Source: Bacteroidales bacterium
GTDB lineage: Bacteria > Bacteroidota > Bacteroidia > Bacteroidales > UBA932
Assembly (NCBI GenBank): GCA_017509755.1
Contig: JAFWOY010000021.1
Span: 1 to 37,986, forward strand
DNA length: 37,986 nucleotides
Direction: 5' to 3'
The notes under the pieces were generated by a model, which was not told the origin of the DNA, did no database searches, and saw only the letters and a list, made by a program, of their open reading frames with translations. Below, in pieces: positions 26,095 through 35,534 of this stretch; the first letter of the stretch is position 1, and each line of letters starts with the position of its first letter. Both the position numbers and the translations under genes were made by a program.

Positions 26095-27162
26095 ATGAAA
26101 CGAATCCTTCTTTTCGCTGCGGCGGGCCTGATAGGCCTGGCCGCCTGCACCGAACTTGACAGCCCGAAAAACCGGGCGGAGGAAGGTGCGCTTATTATCA
26201 CCGTCAACAACGGTGCTGCTATCCAGACAAAGGCCGCTGACGTGAGCCCGGTTGGAAAAGATGCGGACATCCATGACATCCAGTTGTTCCTTTTCGCCGC
26301 CGACGGTTCCCTTTACCGCCGGGAAGAACTCTCGTCCCAGGAGATGACCAAGTCACTGGACCGGGTCAAAACAGGCACTTACGACATTGTGGCCGTGGCT
26401 AATGCGCCAGCGCTGGCGGATATCCGCACCAAAACGGCATTGGAGCAGACCACGATCAATTTGGGACTCAACCAGGTGGACGCCGGTTTCCTGATGTATG
26501 GCCAGACGGCTTCGCCCGTGTCTGTAACCAGCGGTGCCACGACGGCAGCCCGTGCGGAGATTACCGTTCGGCGCCATGTCGGCCGTGTCCGGCTGACGAC
26601 GGTGCAGAATGGAATCCCAGTTGCCTACGGGGCCCTGAAAGTGTCGTATGCGTTCCTGGAAAACGGCCTGGGTACCTGGAACTTGGCAGGAAGTGGCGAT
26701 CCCACGGATTATGTCAACTATGCGGGCCGCAAGAAGGGAAAGAATGCTTCTGCCAGCGCTGCGGACTTTGTGGCAGCGGCAGCTGATGCTGATTATGCGG
26801 CATTGACGTTCCAAGCCCTGAACCGCACCCTTACGGGCGGTTCGACAGAGACGTTTAACGTGCCCTTCTATACGTTCCCCAACAAGCATACGGCCGCTGA
26901 CGACCATTTTGACGGTGCCACATCCGGGACGGTCTGTGCCCGTCTGGTCCTCAAGGCCTCTTATGGGGAAGGTGATGCCCAGAGTTGGTATTATCCGGTA
27001 ACGATCGAGAATCTGGAACGCAACAAGACCTACGACGTGTCGTTCATCATCCGGGGTCCCGGCGCGGACGACCCGAACAAGAAAGTGGAGAGTGGCAATC
27101 TGGAAGTCGTCATCCAGGTGGATCCCTGGGGGGATGGCGGTGAAATCAAGGGAGATTTCTAA
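26095..27162 (+). CDS. fimbrillin, Mfa1/FimA-type major pilin candidate 1
   Basis: The 355-residue protein has a lipoprotein signal (lipobox IGLAAC, C18), as expected for type V pilins, which are exported as lipoproteins and then cut by an Arg-type protease before polymerising by strand exchange. The N-terminal domain has GALIITVNNGAAIQTKA and IHDIQLFLFAADGSLYRRE. The second domain includes EITVRRHVGRVRLTTVQNG, LGTWNLAGSGDPTDYVNY and YYPVTIENLERNKTYDVSF, and the last strand is VVIQVDPWGDGGEIKGDF. Shared motifs with the next gene show a tandem duplication. ATG 26095 is preferred over upstream in-frame starts. The protein ends one base before the next ATG. Confidence 0.8.
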   Translation: MKRILLFAAAGLIGLAACTELDSPKNRAEEGALIITVNNGAAIQTKAADVSPVGKDADIHDIQLFLFAADGSLYRREELSSQEMTKSLDRVKTGTYDIVAVANAPALADIRTKTALEQTTINLGLNQVDAGFLMYGQTASPVSVTSGATTAARAEITVRRHVGRVRLTTVQNGIPVAYGALKVSYAFLENGLGTWNLAGSGDPTDYVNYAGRKKGKNASASAADFVAAAADADYAALTFQALNRTLTGGSTETFNVPFYTFPNKHTAADDHFDGATSGTVCARLVLKASYGEGDAQSWYYPVTIENLERNKTYDVSFIIRGPGADDPNKKVESGNLEVVIQVDPWGDGGEIKGDF

Positions 27163-27163
27163 G

Positions 27164-28255
27164 ATGAGACGGATGTTGTTCTGCTTGGGTCTGGCAGTAG
27201 CGACCCTATTGGTTCCGGCGTGTGCCAGCCAGGAATACACGGCCACGGAGGGCTCTCTTTCCATCGTCATTGCCGATGGCGAAGGTGTAGTGACCAAGGC
27301 TTCCAATGTAACGGAACTTGCCTACGAGAAGGCAATCAGCAACCTGCAGGTCTTCATTTTCGAAGGCGAAACCCTGTTTAAATATGAAAAGATCACGTCT
27401 GGCATCGGGTCGTTGCCCTGGAGCAAGACCTATGAGGCGTTGAAAGCGGGCGTGTACACGGTGCGCGTTGTGGCCAATGCGGCGGATTTGAGTGCGGTTA
27501 CGACCGAAGCGCAGTTGAACGAGCAAGTCATTCATTTGTCGGACTGCAGCCTGGATGCGAGTCAGGGCTTTGTGATGGCAGGGGTCGGGACAGCTGTCGT
27601 AGGAGGCAGCAGTCCGGCTACGGCCACAGTGCCCTTGACGCGATTTGCCGCTCGCGTCCGGCTGGTTTCCATCGACAATCAGGTCCCTTCGACGTATGCC
27701 TCGTCCGGTGCTGTCACAGTCAAGAGTATCTTCTTGATCAATGCACTGGGTACTTGGAACTTGGGCGGTAGCGGTGCGGCCTCTGAGTGGGTGAACCTGG
27801 GCGGACGTGCGGCTGGGAAGCAGGCTTCCACGACGCCGGCCGATTATATTGTACGCCAAAGCCAGGTCAATCCGGCGGCCTATCAATCACAGGTTTTCCG
27901 GGCCGATGACAATTCCATCGCCCGGGGCGTGCGGAAAGATTACACCGACTGTTGTTTCTACAGTTTTCCGAATGATTTGACGGCCGATCATACCGGGCCG
28001 ACCGCAACGACATCGACCGGTGCATTGACCCGTCTGGTCATCCTGGCGACGGTCAACGGCACGGACTGGTGGTATCCTGTCACCTTGTTCAAAGACGGTA
28101 AGGGACTTGAGCGGAATACGTCGTACGATGTGCGACTGATCTTGCGAGCTACCGGATCCACCGATCCGAACGAACCCGTCGGAAAGGGCGACCTGACAGC
28201 CGTCGTAACGGTCAACACCTGGGCAGCGGGCGCGGAATACACCGAAACGATATGA
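27164..28255 (+). CDS. fimbrillin, Mfa1/FimA-type major pilin candidate 2
   Basis: A paralogue of the preceding gene (363 residues) with lipobox LVPAC (C20). Matching motifs are GSLSIVIADGEGVVTKAS, ISNLQVFIFEGETLFKYE, LTRFAARVRLVSIDNQ, LGTWNLGGSGAASEWVNL and WWYPVTLFKDGKGLERN, ending VVTVNTWAAGAEYTETI. It differs by a Cys pair in DCCFYSFPND and by longer loops. Two tandem pilins could be alternative shaft subunits or a shaft and adaptor. It starts 1 base after its neighbour and overlaps the anchor-type gene by ATGA. Confidence 0.8.
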   Translation: MRRMLFCLGLAVATLLVPACASQEYTATEGSLSIVIADGEGVVTKASNVTELAYEKAISNLQVFIFEGETLFKYEKITSGIGSLPWSKTYEALKAGVYTVRVVANAADLSAVTTEAQLNEQVIHLSDCSLDASQGFVMAGVGTAVVGGSSPATATVPLTRFAARVRLVSIDNQVPSTYASSGAVTVKSIFLINALGTWNLGGSGAASEWVNLGGRAAGKQASTTPADYIVRQSQVNPAAYQSQVFRADDNSIARGVRKDYTDCCFYSFPNDLTADHTGPTATTSTGALTRLVILATVNGTDWWYPVTLFKDGKGLERNTSYDVRLILRATGSTDPNEPVGKGDLTAVVTVNTWAAGAEYTETI

Positions 28256-29073
28256 AACAATGTTTTTTTTGCGCAGTCCTGCTGCTAGTCTTTCCCAGCT
28301 GTACGGTTCTGGAAGACCGGGTCCCGTGTCCCTGTTATCTGGACATCGACTATCGGGAAGTCCTGCAGTCTCCCTGGCCGGACGGCTGGGGAGGCTGTGT
28401 GGACGTAACGCTCTTTGCGCCCCCGCCTGTTTGGACAGAGAACCGTCGGATGGAAGCTTGTCCCGAGGTAGAGGAGGTTGCAGTAGAGAAAGCACAACTC
28501 CGCGTCGTGGGACTGGTCCATAACCGTCCCATGCGTTATTTCCTGGCCGGCGGGACACAGATCCGCTATGAGGCAGGGAACCAGATCGATTCCTTGTATG
28601 TCCACACGGAGGCTGTCGATTGTACGGGCGAGGAAGCCCGCAGCGTCCTGCGGCCGCACAAACAGTTCTCGACGCTCTTTTTTACGGATGAGGCCGACGG
28701 GGAATGGTGCCGCCGTTATAATCTCGTGATCCGTGGAACGACCTGCGGACTGGACACGGAAGATTTTTCCGCGCTGGACGGTGAGTATCTCTACACTATT
28801 CAGGAAGATGACGGGGCCGGACGCATCAGCGTCCGGATCCCCCGCCAGAAGCAGGCCGACCTTCTCTTGGAATTCTGGGACAAGGACGACCATTTGAAAC
28901 GCTTTTCCACCCCCATCGGACTGTATCTCTTTGCGGCCGGCTATGACCCGGACGCGTTGGATCTGCCCGATTATGAAATCCACATTGATTTCCGGCAGGC
29001 ACTGCTTTACCTGCGGGTAGCGGACTGGACGGAAACCCGTGTGTTTGCGCTTTATGATATGAAAAAGCCATGA
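28252..29073 (+). CDS. FimB/Mfa2-type fimbrial anchor subunit
   Basis: This 273-residue lipoprotein (lipobox VFPSC, C17) carries the FimB/Mfa2 family opening EDRVPCPCYLDIDYRE, a two-domain transthyretin-like beta-sandwich pattern, and an ending YLRVADWTETRVFALY. In Porphyromonas gingivalis, Mfa2 and FimB stay in the outer membrane through their lipid and anchor the pilus and limit its length. The same role is inferred here. Position after the two pilins agrees with the mfa1-mfa2 order. Both ends overlap the neighbours by 4 bases. Confidence 0.78.
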   Translation: MKQCFFCAVLLLVFPSCTVLEDRVPCPCYLDIDYREVLQSPWPDGWGGCVDVTLFAPPPVWTENRRMEACPEVEEVAVEKAQLRVVGLVHNRPMRYFLAGGTQIRYEAGNQIDSLYVHTEAVDCTGEEARSVLRPHKQFSTLFFTDEADGEWCRRYNLVIRGTTCGLDTEDFSALDGEYLYTIQEDDGAGRISVRIPRQKQADLLLEFWDKDDHLKRFSTPIGLYLFAAGYDPDALDLPDYEIHIDFRQALLYLRVADWTETRVFALYDMKKP

Positions 29074-32000
29074 AATACAGAATCTTATTCTTGCTGCTGC
29101 TTCTTTTGCCCGGATGCAGGAGCGAATTTTCCGAGGTAGTCCTGACCGATCCGGTGCGCCGCAGTGGGCGGCGCATCGGCGCGGTCTTATCCGTTGTACC
29201 CCCGTCAGATCCAAGCCGGACCAAGAGTGCTTTTGCCGGTGACCCGGGGAAGGTCGCGGATTGGTGTCTTTTCCAGTTCGATGCGGAGGACGGTATTTTG
29301 GCAGCCCGCTATTACCAGTCTTCCAGCGCGGACATCACCCGTATCAGTGTCGTAACCGACCATCGTTATGACTGGTATGCCGTGGCGAATGTCGGGGATA
29401 TGACGGATGCTTTTACGCCGGGCATTTCGACCGAGGCCCAAGTTGAGGCCTGGCTGGCTACGGGGTTGGATGCGGAGCGCTTGGCGGGTGCCGGCGGCCT
29501 TCCTATGTCCTGGCGTGGATCGGGTATCGGCTTTTCCGCGCAGGAGCTTCGCGACGGCGCGCATTTGTCAGTCCAGATGGTCCGCTTGGTGTCCCGCTAC
29601 GACTTGACATTGGACCGGTCAGGATTGGATTCCTATGTCTTCAACGCTACAGGTCTGACGATTGAAGGCCCTTGTTCCGTACAGCCGTTCGTGGCTTCGA
29701 ACCGGGCACTTTCGGCCCCGTACTCTGCCGACCAGGCCACAAGCACTGACGTGGCGGCTTTCAATGCGGGCCATGCTGTCTCTTTTTATGCCTTGGAAAA
29801 TCGCTATGGCAATTTGCTGGAAGGCAATACGGACTGTTGGCGCAAGAAACCGGCGAATCTCCCGAGTGGGGTATTCCCGACTTTTGTTGAGGTAAAGGGC
29901 AACGTGCGCGACCGGGCTGATGAATCTGCGCCATGGATTCCAGTGACATACCGCTTCTATTTGGGCGGGGACGCGTTGCAGAACTTCGACGTGGTACGCA
30001 ATACGGCGAATACGGTCACGCTTTTGCTCTCCGACGCTGCCGTGGAAGCCGCTGTCGCAGAACTGGAGGCCGGAGCTGGGGGAGACCCGATCTGGAAAGT
30101 CGAAGCCGGCTCCTACAGTGATGAGCGGTCCTTGGCATTTACCCATGAGACCATAGCTTTGCCGACTGATGGCACGCCGCTGCTGGAAGAGCTTGTAAAG
30201 ACGCCGCTGGATCTGCCATTTGTCCTGAAAATGGACCAGGCGCTGATTACCGCCGGCATGAAGGTGTTTACCGATGCTGCGATGACTGACGATGTGACGC
30301 CGGCTTCCGGTACGGCCTCGAAGAGTCTCCCTGGATCCGTTTCAGGTTTGTATTTCTTCTATCCGGCCAGCGGCGATCCCGTGGCGGGTACCGTGCGTAT
30401 CGAGACACTCGACGGGAAGAAATATGATGAACTGAGTATCACATCGGGCCGCGCACTGGTGCGATTGGAAATGTTGGTCGGGACATATACCACTTCAAGT
30501 ACCTATCTTCCGAAGGCATACGATTTCTCCTGGGCGGACCCCTCGACAAACAATGCGGGACGCGGCACACGTTACAGCGCGGCCGCCCCGATGGATACTG
30601 TCTTGGCCAACATGACGAACCGCAGTGCCGTGCCCTTGCGATTTGCCGCGCAGTTCTATGCCGTGTACTCCGATGGGTCGGAGAAGTTGCTGAAGAACAG
30701 CGAATACACCATCGGGAATGTGTCCGTCACGAATCAAGGTTCGCAGACTGTGACGGCCGCAGCGTCTTATCACACGGTCGCCGCAATGTTCAATCTATTG
30801 GAACCTCTTGACGGGAGTCACGATAAGCAGGCGTTCTGCTTCGAGAAGACTGCAACGGCGACCGCTTCGATAAGCTATACGGAAGGAATGACGACGGTGT
30901 CTTTGCCGATGACCGTCACGGTTTGGCGCGGCGCCTTCGACGTTGAGCCGCATACGCGGCAGACGGCGACAGGTGGGGTAGGCAGGGCGGTGCTCAATTA
31001 TGGTGAATCCCTGGACGTGCAGTATTTCTATCATGCCGAGAACGGCCAGTCGCTCAATGTGTCGCAGCAGGTGTTCGATGTGGCCCGTCCACGAAATGAC
31101 GGCAACACGGCGAATTCGACCCGGCTCGCTTCGCGGGTGTATGACAGTGCGAACGACAAGATCGTCCTGACGGCTATCAGTTCCACTTCTGACCAAGGTC
31201 CTTTCAAACTGAGGTACATGGTCCCGAACAGTTCGTTGAACATGCGCGACATCTTCGGTACGAAGTGCCGTCCGGCATCGGTACCCAGCACGGAAATCGA
31301 CCCGTCCAACACGGGCATAACGTCGTATTTCTCGAATGTGTGGATCACAGTGAAGGATCCGCGGGTACTGGACCATATCGCTTTCGAACCGGACTACCTG
31401 TATGTCGGCAATACGTACAATGAAGCGGTCGCTTCTCCGGCTCCCGACGATGCGGCAAATGCGATCTGGCATTATCGACTGTATGCCTATTATACAAATG
31501 GCACCAAAGAAAATATTTCTTCGCTGACAACGGACCAGGGTCTGTCGTGGGCAGATCATGGCGTGTCGGAGAGTCTCAGCTCGATCTGGCGGTTTCATAC
31601 CTCCGGAGCGCCGGAAGCTTATGATGGCTACCGGGCTGGCTGGCGCTTCTTCGATTACAATCAAGGAGAAGACTATCTGATTGTAAAACGCTTGGAGGCT
31701 TCCGGCAGCGGGGAAGGGGCTTATGCCCGCGCGCTATTTGCACATTTCGATGAAAGTGGCGTGGAGGAAGAAGACCTTTCCCTTTCCGGTATTACCCGCC
31801 TGCCTCAGGATCTGTGGACGGCCAGCTATACATTCAACGGCGTGACGAAGTCGGCGGCCGTCCGGGCCATTGTTTTAAGTGACCTGGTTCCCGTGTCGCT
31901 CGAAGTCGATCCTTCTTCTTTGACGCTTCATCCCTATGGCACAGCCACAGCCTCCGTGACGGTTGTGTATAGCGATGGCACCCGAATCCCTGCTTCGTCT

Positions 32001-35000
32001 GCTCCGGGCTCCTTTACGGTGGAAGCCCATTATGGGAGCGCATCAACGGGCCGCTATCACGGTACCGCTCACAACTGGGGGAACGACTGGGCGAGTTATT
32101 GCATTGATCCTTCCATGACAACTGGCGGTGTCGCCGTACTTGCCAAAGGATTTACGGGAAGCGATTCGTTCTCTGTCAAGTATGAGCAGGGTTCGACGAC
32201 CCTCTGGGCGGACGTGGATGTCACGGTAGCGCCGGAACCGGCTTCGATGTATCCTGTTTCTTTGACACTTACGCCCAAACGCCGGGAGAACGTGGATGTC
32301 AGCGGCGACAATTCCTTCGTGGCCCGTGCCCGCATGTCCGACGGCTCAACCCGCAACGTGTCCACCGTCTGTGACTGGTCCTTTGAGAATTCGACCGTGG
32401 CCGGAAGTGGCTTCGCCTGGTATGCATCCATGAATGGCCGGTATGATTTTGCAGAGAGCAACTCTGTAGGTATCTGGGGCGGTGGAGGAGGGGCCCATAC
32501 CGATATTGTCGCCTCCTATACGCTCAACGGGCATACCGTCTCTGACAGGGGCTACATCAGTTTGAAAGCTTCTGCTCCCATTGATCATGGTTCCGTCGTA
32601 GGCGTCGAATTGCAGTGGAAATTGCACAGCGCTTCTGCTTATTCTGCCGAGGACGGCACGATCGGCGTTGGAGACGATGTCGACATTCGCCTCTGTTCCG
32701 TGTACCAGGATGGGTATCGGGAAGCGCGGAGTTGGTCGTCCGGTGGTCTTTCGGTTAATGGAGAAAACTTGATTTCATGGACAGGATCGAACTACGACCG
32801 GTTTACGGCTGACGCCACGGGGACGGTGACGTTTACTTATATGGACGGTGCGATGTCTTCGACCTTGTCTTTGGAGATTTCCGCTGCGCCGACGCCGCCG
32901 GGCCCGAGCCACAGGTTGGTTGTCGAGACGAGCACAGGTGTGTTGGACAATGCCATCCGGGACGGTGAGTCGGTCTATTACAAAGCGTATTACGAGACAC
33001 TCAACGATGATACCTGGGTCCGCGAGGGCGATGTTACGGCTGCTTGTACTTGGTCTGTGAGCGATGAGATAGCCGCCTATGTGACGGCTGTCAAATCCGG
33101 TTCCGGGTCCGCTGCACGTTACACAGTGATGTCGAAGGGCACGAACTCATCCCAGATTACGGGCTTCATCAATGCTCGCTACGCGGACGGCTCCGGTTAT
33201 ACGAGTATCGATCCGCTCCGCCTCACGCTGCTTCCGACGCATTACCTTACTGTGGAACCTTCTATTTTGGAGTGGGATTGGATGGATGGCGCTGCCGTAC
33301 CGAAAAACATTCAAGTGACGTCGAACGTCTCTTGGAATGTGGAATGGGTCAGTGGCAGCGACAAGTTCGCCAAGAACAAGGATTCCGGCAATAACAACGA
33401 ACTCATCATTGTTCATCCTGCAGCCGCTGGAACCGGCGACGTAACGAATAATGGACGTCTCCGCGTGTACAACAGCGAATATGGCCTCGAGGCATTCATC
33501 GACTTGCGGCAGTATGACTGGCAGCACGGTCCGGGTGGACTGGAACGTGAGATTGTCACGTTCTATATCGACCCTGCCGATGCAACAGTCAACTTCGGGT
33601 CAGCGCAGGAATACCGGGTGATGGTTCACTGGCGAGTCCGTCGCAACGGCGGCAGCTGGACGGATCACTATAGTACCGTTTACGGACACAATAGCACAGG
33701 TGTCGCCTGGTCTGTTTCTGGCGGTGGAATGTTCTCTGTTGCAAGCAACGGGATCGGAACACTGACGAACACCAATACTGGCTCTTCGCCAGTCAGCGCG
33801 ACAGTCACTGCCACACTGGGCTCGAGCAGCACCATCTATATCACCGAAGACGGTTTCCCGGTGTTGTATGGGGTCGGTCAGTTGGCCAATGCTGGCGTCA
33901 CCGTGACCACGGGCGTCATACTTCAGCCACAGGATCTTGTGATTTCGTATGGCGATTTTACCGTCACTTTGGATGACAGCCAGATTGATTGTTACGGGAT
34001 AACGCATGCGAAAGCCTCGGTCAAGAAGTATGTCAATGGTACTTTTGATAGCAATGTCGATGTAACCGGCGATGTGACATTCTCCGTGACAAGTGGACCG
34101 GCGACAATCACCGGCAATACAGTTACAGGTACCAACGACACCTATTCGGATGCTGGCGCTACGGTTCGAGGCGTTTATAGCGGATCGCTGACACTTTCCG
34201 GCGCCACGACCGGAACGGCATCCCTGGTTGTGAAAGGTAAGCCTGACCCGGTTACGACCTATGAATACAAGCTGGTTACAATGGCTTCTCCTACATCGAT
34301 CCAGGTGTCCGGCCCGTTCAATCCTTCCGGCTCTGTTGCGACATCCTCGTTGTCTGCCAAACTGTACAAGAGAACAATGGTTGATGGCGTGCAGACTGTC
34401 GGCTGGACGGAAGAAGCGGATGTGACATCCAGTGGCTTCTCTGTTACTTCGGGCAGCGGTTGCGTATCGGTCAGTGGTTCGTCGGCCAAGGCATTGGGCG
34501 CCGGAACGGCTACGATTCGCAGCCATTACGACGGACAGTCCTTCTCCGAATATGAAGACGCCGAGATCATTGTGGCAGAGGCGCGCCTGCCGGTCAGTCT
34601 GTCATTCGACCAGACGCATTATGACCTGGTGCGCGTGTCGGGTGGGGTAGTGCTTCTGTCCCACTCGTTCACCTTGACAGCACAGTTCAATGACGGCAGC
34701 TCGCAGGACGTTACATCCTCGGCCACCTACAACGATGAAGGTTCTGTCGAAGTGGATGCTGCTTCAGGGGCGTTGGTCGCAACCGCTGCTTGCAACAGCA
34801 AGACCGTGACCGGATCCTTCGGTGGATTGACGGCTGCGGCGACTTATTCGGCAACCGATCTGGAAGTGCCCGCCGACTTGAAGATGAAGCACTTTGAAAG
34901 CCAGGAGGACCAGAATCGGGAATTCCTCATCACCGACTTCGAAGCGACCCTCCGCAAAGTGCTTTCCGGGACGACGCGCAAGGACACGGTCACTGCCGAT

Positions 35001-35183
35001 GTGCAGGTCGAGGTAATCGAGGGTGACATCGTCCGGGATACGACGGGGCTGTTCACGTTCCATTTCACGGCGGCAGGAAGCGGCTCCATCCGTTTCTCCT
35101 ACACCCTGAATGGCGTCTCGCTTGTCCGTACCCTCTCGGTTACCTGTGCCAACAACCATCACATCACCTACACCTGGAATTAA
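29070..35183 (+). CDS. giant surface lipoprotein adhesin (DUF4906, Ig-like and BACON-like domains)
   Basis: A 2,037-residue lipoprotein (lipobox LLPGC, C16) closing the pilus operon. Residues about 50-345 resemble fimbrial subunits of the DUF4906 group (WCLFQFDAEDGILAARYY, PVTYRFYLGGDALQNFDVVR). Then come many beta-sandwich modules with the Ig-like/BIg2 pattern 'VSL.V.P...V...SDGT': starts near 939 (PVSLEVDPSSLTLHPYG), 1060, 1175 and 1281. A BACON-like module (about 1390-1486, YLTVEPSILEWDWMDGA with SNVSWNVEW) is followed by further modules near 1492, 1627, 1733 and 1840. The last ~120 residues contain DLEVPADLKMKHFES. It contains no vWA domain, unlike Mfa5. It probably sits at the pilus tip or on the cell surface and binds a glycan or host partner. 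It overlaps the anchor-type gene by 4 bases, and a terminator lies 20 bases after the stop. Confidence 0.8.
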   Translation: MKYRILFLLLLLLPGCRSEFSEVVLTDPVRRSGRRIGAVLSVVPPSDPSRTKSAFAGDPGKVADWCLFQFDAEDGILAARYYQSSSADITRISVVTDHRYDWYAVANVGDMTDAFTPGISTEAQVEAWLATGLDAERLAGAGGLPMSWRGSGIGFSAQELRDGAHLSVQMVRLVSRYDLTLDRSGLDSYVFNATGLTIEGPCSVQPFVASNRALSAPYSADQATSTDVAAFNAGHAVSFYALENRYGNLLEGNTDCWRKKPANLPSGVFPTFVEVKGNVRDRADESAPWIPVTYRFYLGGDALQNFDVVRNTANTVTLLLSDAAVEAAVAELEAGAGGDPIWKVEAGSYSDERSLAFTHETIALPTDGTPLLEELVKTPLDLPFVLKMDQALITAGMKVFTDAAMTDDVTPASGTASKSLPGSVSGLYFFYPASGDPVAGTVRIETLDGKKYDELSITSGRALVRLEMLVGTYTTSSTYLPKAYDFSWADPSTNNAGRGTRYSAAAPMDTVLANMTNRSAVPLRFAAQFYAVYSDGSEKLLKNSEYTIGNVSVTNQGSQTVTAAASYHTVAAMFNLLEPLDGSHDKQAFCFEKTATATASISYTEGMTTVSLPMTVTVWRGAFDVEPHTRQTATGGVGRAVLNYGESLDVQYFYHAENGQSLNVSQQVFDVARPRNDGNTANSTRLASRVYDSANDKIVLTAISSTSDQGPFKLRYMVPNSSLNMRDIFGTKCRPASVPSTEIDPSNTGITSYFSNVWITVKDPRVLDHIAFEPDYLYVGNTYNEAVASPAPDDAANAIWHYRLYAYYTNGTKENISSLTTDQGLSWADHGVSESLSSIWRFHTSGAPEAYDGYRAGWRFFDYNQGEDYLIVKRLEASGSGEGAYARALFAHFDESGVEEEDLSLSGITRLPQDLWTASYTFNGVTKSAAVRAIVLSDLVPVSLEVDPSSLTLHPYGTATASVTVVYSDGTRIPASSAPGSFTVEAHYGSASTGRYHGTAHNWGNDWASYCIDPSMTTGGVAVLAKGFTGSDSFSVKYEQGSTTLWADVDVTVAPEPASMYPVSLTLTPKRRENVDVSGDNSFVARARMSDGSTRNVSTVCDWSFENSTVAGSGFAWYASMNGRYDFAESNSVGIWGGGGGAHTDIVASYTLNGHTVSDRGYISLKASAPIDHGSVVGVELQWKLHSASAYSAEDGTIGVGDDVDIRLCSVYQDGYREARSWSSGGLSVNGENLISWTGSNYDRFTADATGTVTFTYMDGAMSSTLSLEISAAPTPPGPSHRLVVETSTGVLDNAIRDGESVYYKAYYETLNDDTWVREGDVTAACTWSVSDEIAAYVTAVKSGSGSAARYTVMSKGTNSSQITGFINARYADGSGYTSIDPLRLTLLPTHYLTVEPSILEWDWMDGAAVPKNIQVTSNVSWNVEWVSGSDKFAKNKDSGNNNELIIVHPAAAGTGDVTNNGRLRVYNSEYGLEAFIDLRQYDWQHGPGGLEREIVTFYIDPADATVNFGSAQEYRVMVHWRVRRNGGSWTDHYSTVYGHNSTGVAWSVSGGGMFSVASNGIGTLTNTNTGSSPVSATVTATLGSSSTIYITEDGFPVLYGVGQLANAGVTVTTGVILQPQDLVISYGDFTVTLDDSQIDCYGITHAKASVKKYVNGTFDSNVDVTGDVTFSVTSGPATITGNTVTGTNDTYSDAGATVRGVYSGSLTLSGATTGTASLVVKGKPDPVTTYEYKLVTMASPTSIQVSGPFNPSGSVATSSLSAKLYKRTMVDGVQTVGWTEEADVTSSGFSVTSGSGCVSVSGSSAKALGAGTATIRSHYDGQSFSEYEDAEIIVAEARLPVSLSFDQTHYDLVRVSGGVVLLSHSFTLTAQFNDGSSQDVTSSATYNDEGSVEVDAASGALVATAACNSKTVTGSFGGLTAAATYSATDLEVPADLKMKHFESQEDQNREFLITDFEATLRKVLSGTTRKDTVTADVQVEVIEGDIVRDTTGLFTFHFTAAGSGSIRFSYTLNGVSLVRTLSVTCANNHHITYTWN

Positions 35184-35203
35184 CCAGGTCAACCCTCAAC
35201 GAA

Positions 35204-35236
35204 GAAAGTCGCGATACCCTCGCGACTTTCTTTTTT
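35204..35236 (+). terminator. intrinsic terminator of the pilus operon
   Basis: GAAAGTCGCG (35204-35213), a 7-base loop ATACCCT, and the exact complement CGCGACTTTC (35221-35230), followed by TTTTTT (35231-35236). This is the clearest rho-independent terminator in the window. The possible TTG start of the antitoxin gene overlaps its T run. Confidence 0.88.
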
Positions 35237-35534
35237 GTTCACACTCACCTTGGCTCCTACCAAACAAACCGCTTTTAGATTGCCTCCAGTCCTGCTCGAA
35301 AAATTGAAAGTAGCAGCAAGCCAGGCGCATATCAGCATGAATGAATACCTTAGGAAAACGCTGGAAGAAGCCACTCGCGACGTAGAGACAGCAGCAGAAC
35401 GTGCTGCCCGCTTCCGCAAAACCGAAGCCTTCCTTGCATCAGTCTATGGCCAGTGGGTATCTTCGAAAGACGATGGGGATTTGGCTGAAACGCTATCCCA
35501 AGGAAGAACCGCCAATACCCCTGTTGATCTATGA
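35235..35534 (+). CDS. ribbon-helix-helix antitoxin, VapB-like
   Basis: The protein has a short N-terminal ribbon and two helices (TAFRLPPVLLEKLKVAASQA, then HISMNEYLRKTLEEATRD), the layout of Arc/MetJ-type DNA-binding antitoxins, and a C-terminal tail that would wrap the toxin. Its stop overlaps the toxin ATG by ATGA, the usual toxin-antitoxin arrangement. The start is uncertain: no ATG lies before the ribbon, so TTG 35235 or TTG 35250 is likely; 35250 gives MAPTKQTAFRLP. The frame continues open to the adhesin stop codon at 35181-35183. I see no TAnnTTTG promoter between the terminator and the gene. Such proteins repress their own operon and neutralise the toxin. Confidence 0.75.
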   Translation: MFTLTLAPTKQTAFRLPPVLLEKLKVAASQAHISMNEYLRKTLEEATRDVETAAERAARFRKTEAFLASVYGQWVSSKDDGDLAETLSQGRTANTPVDL

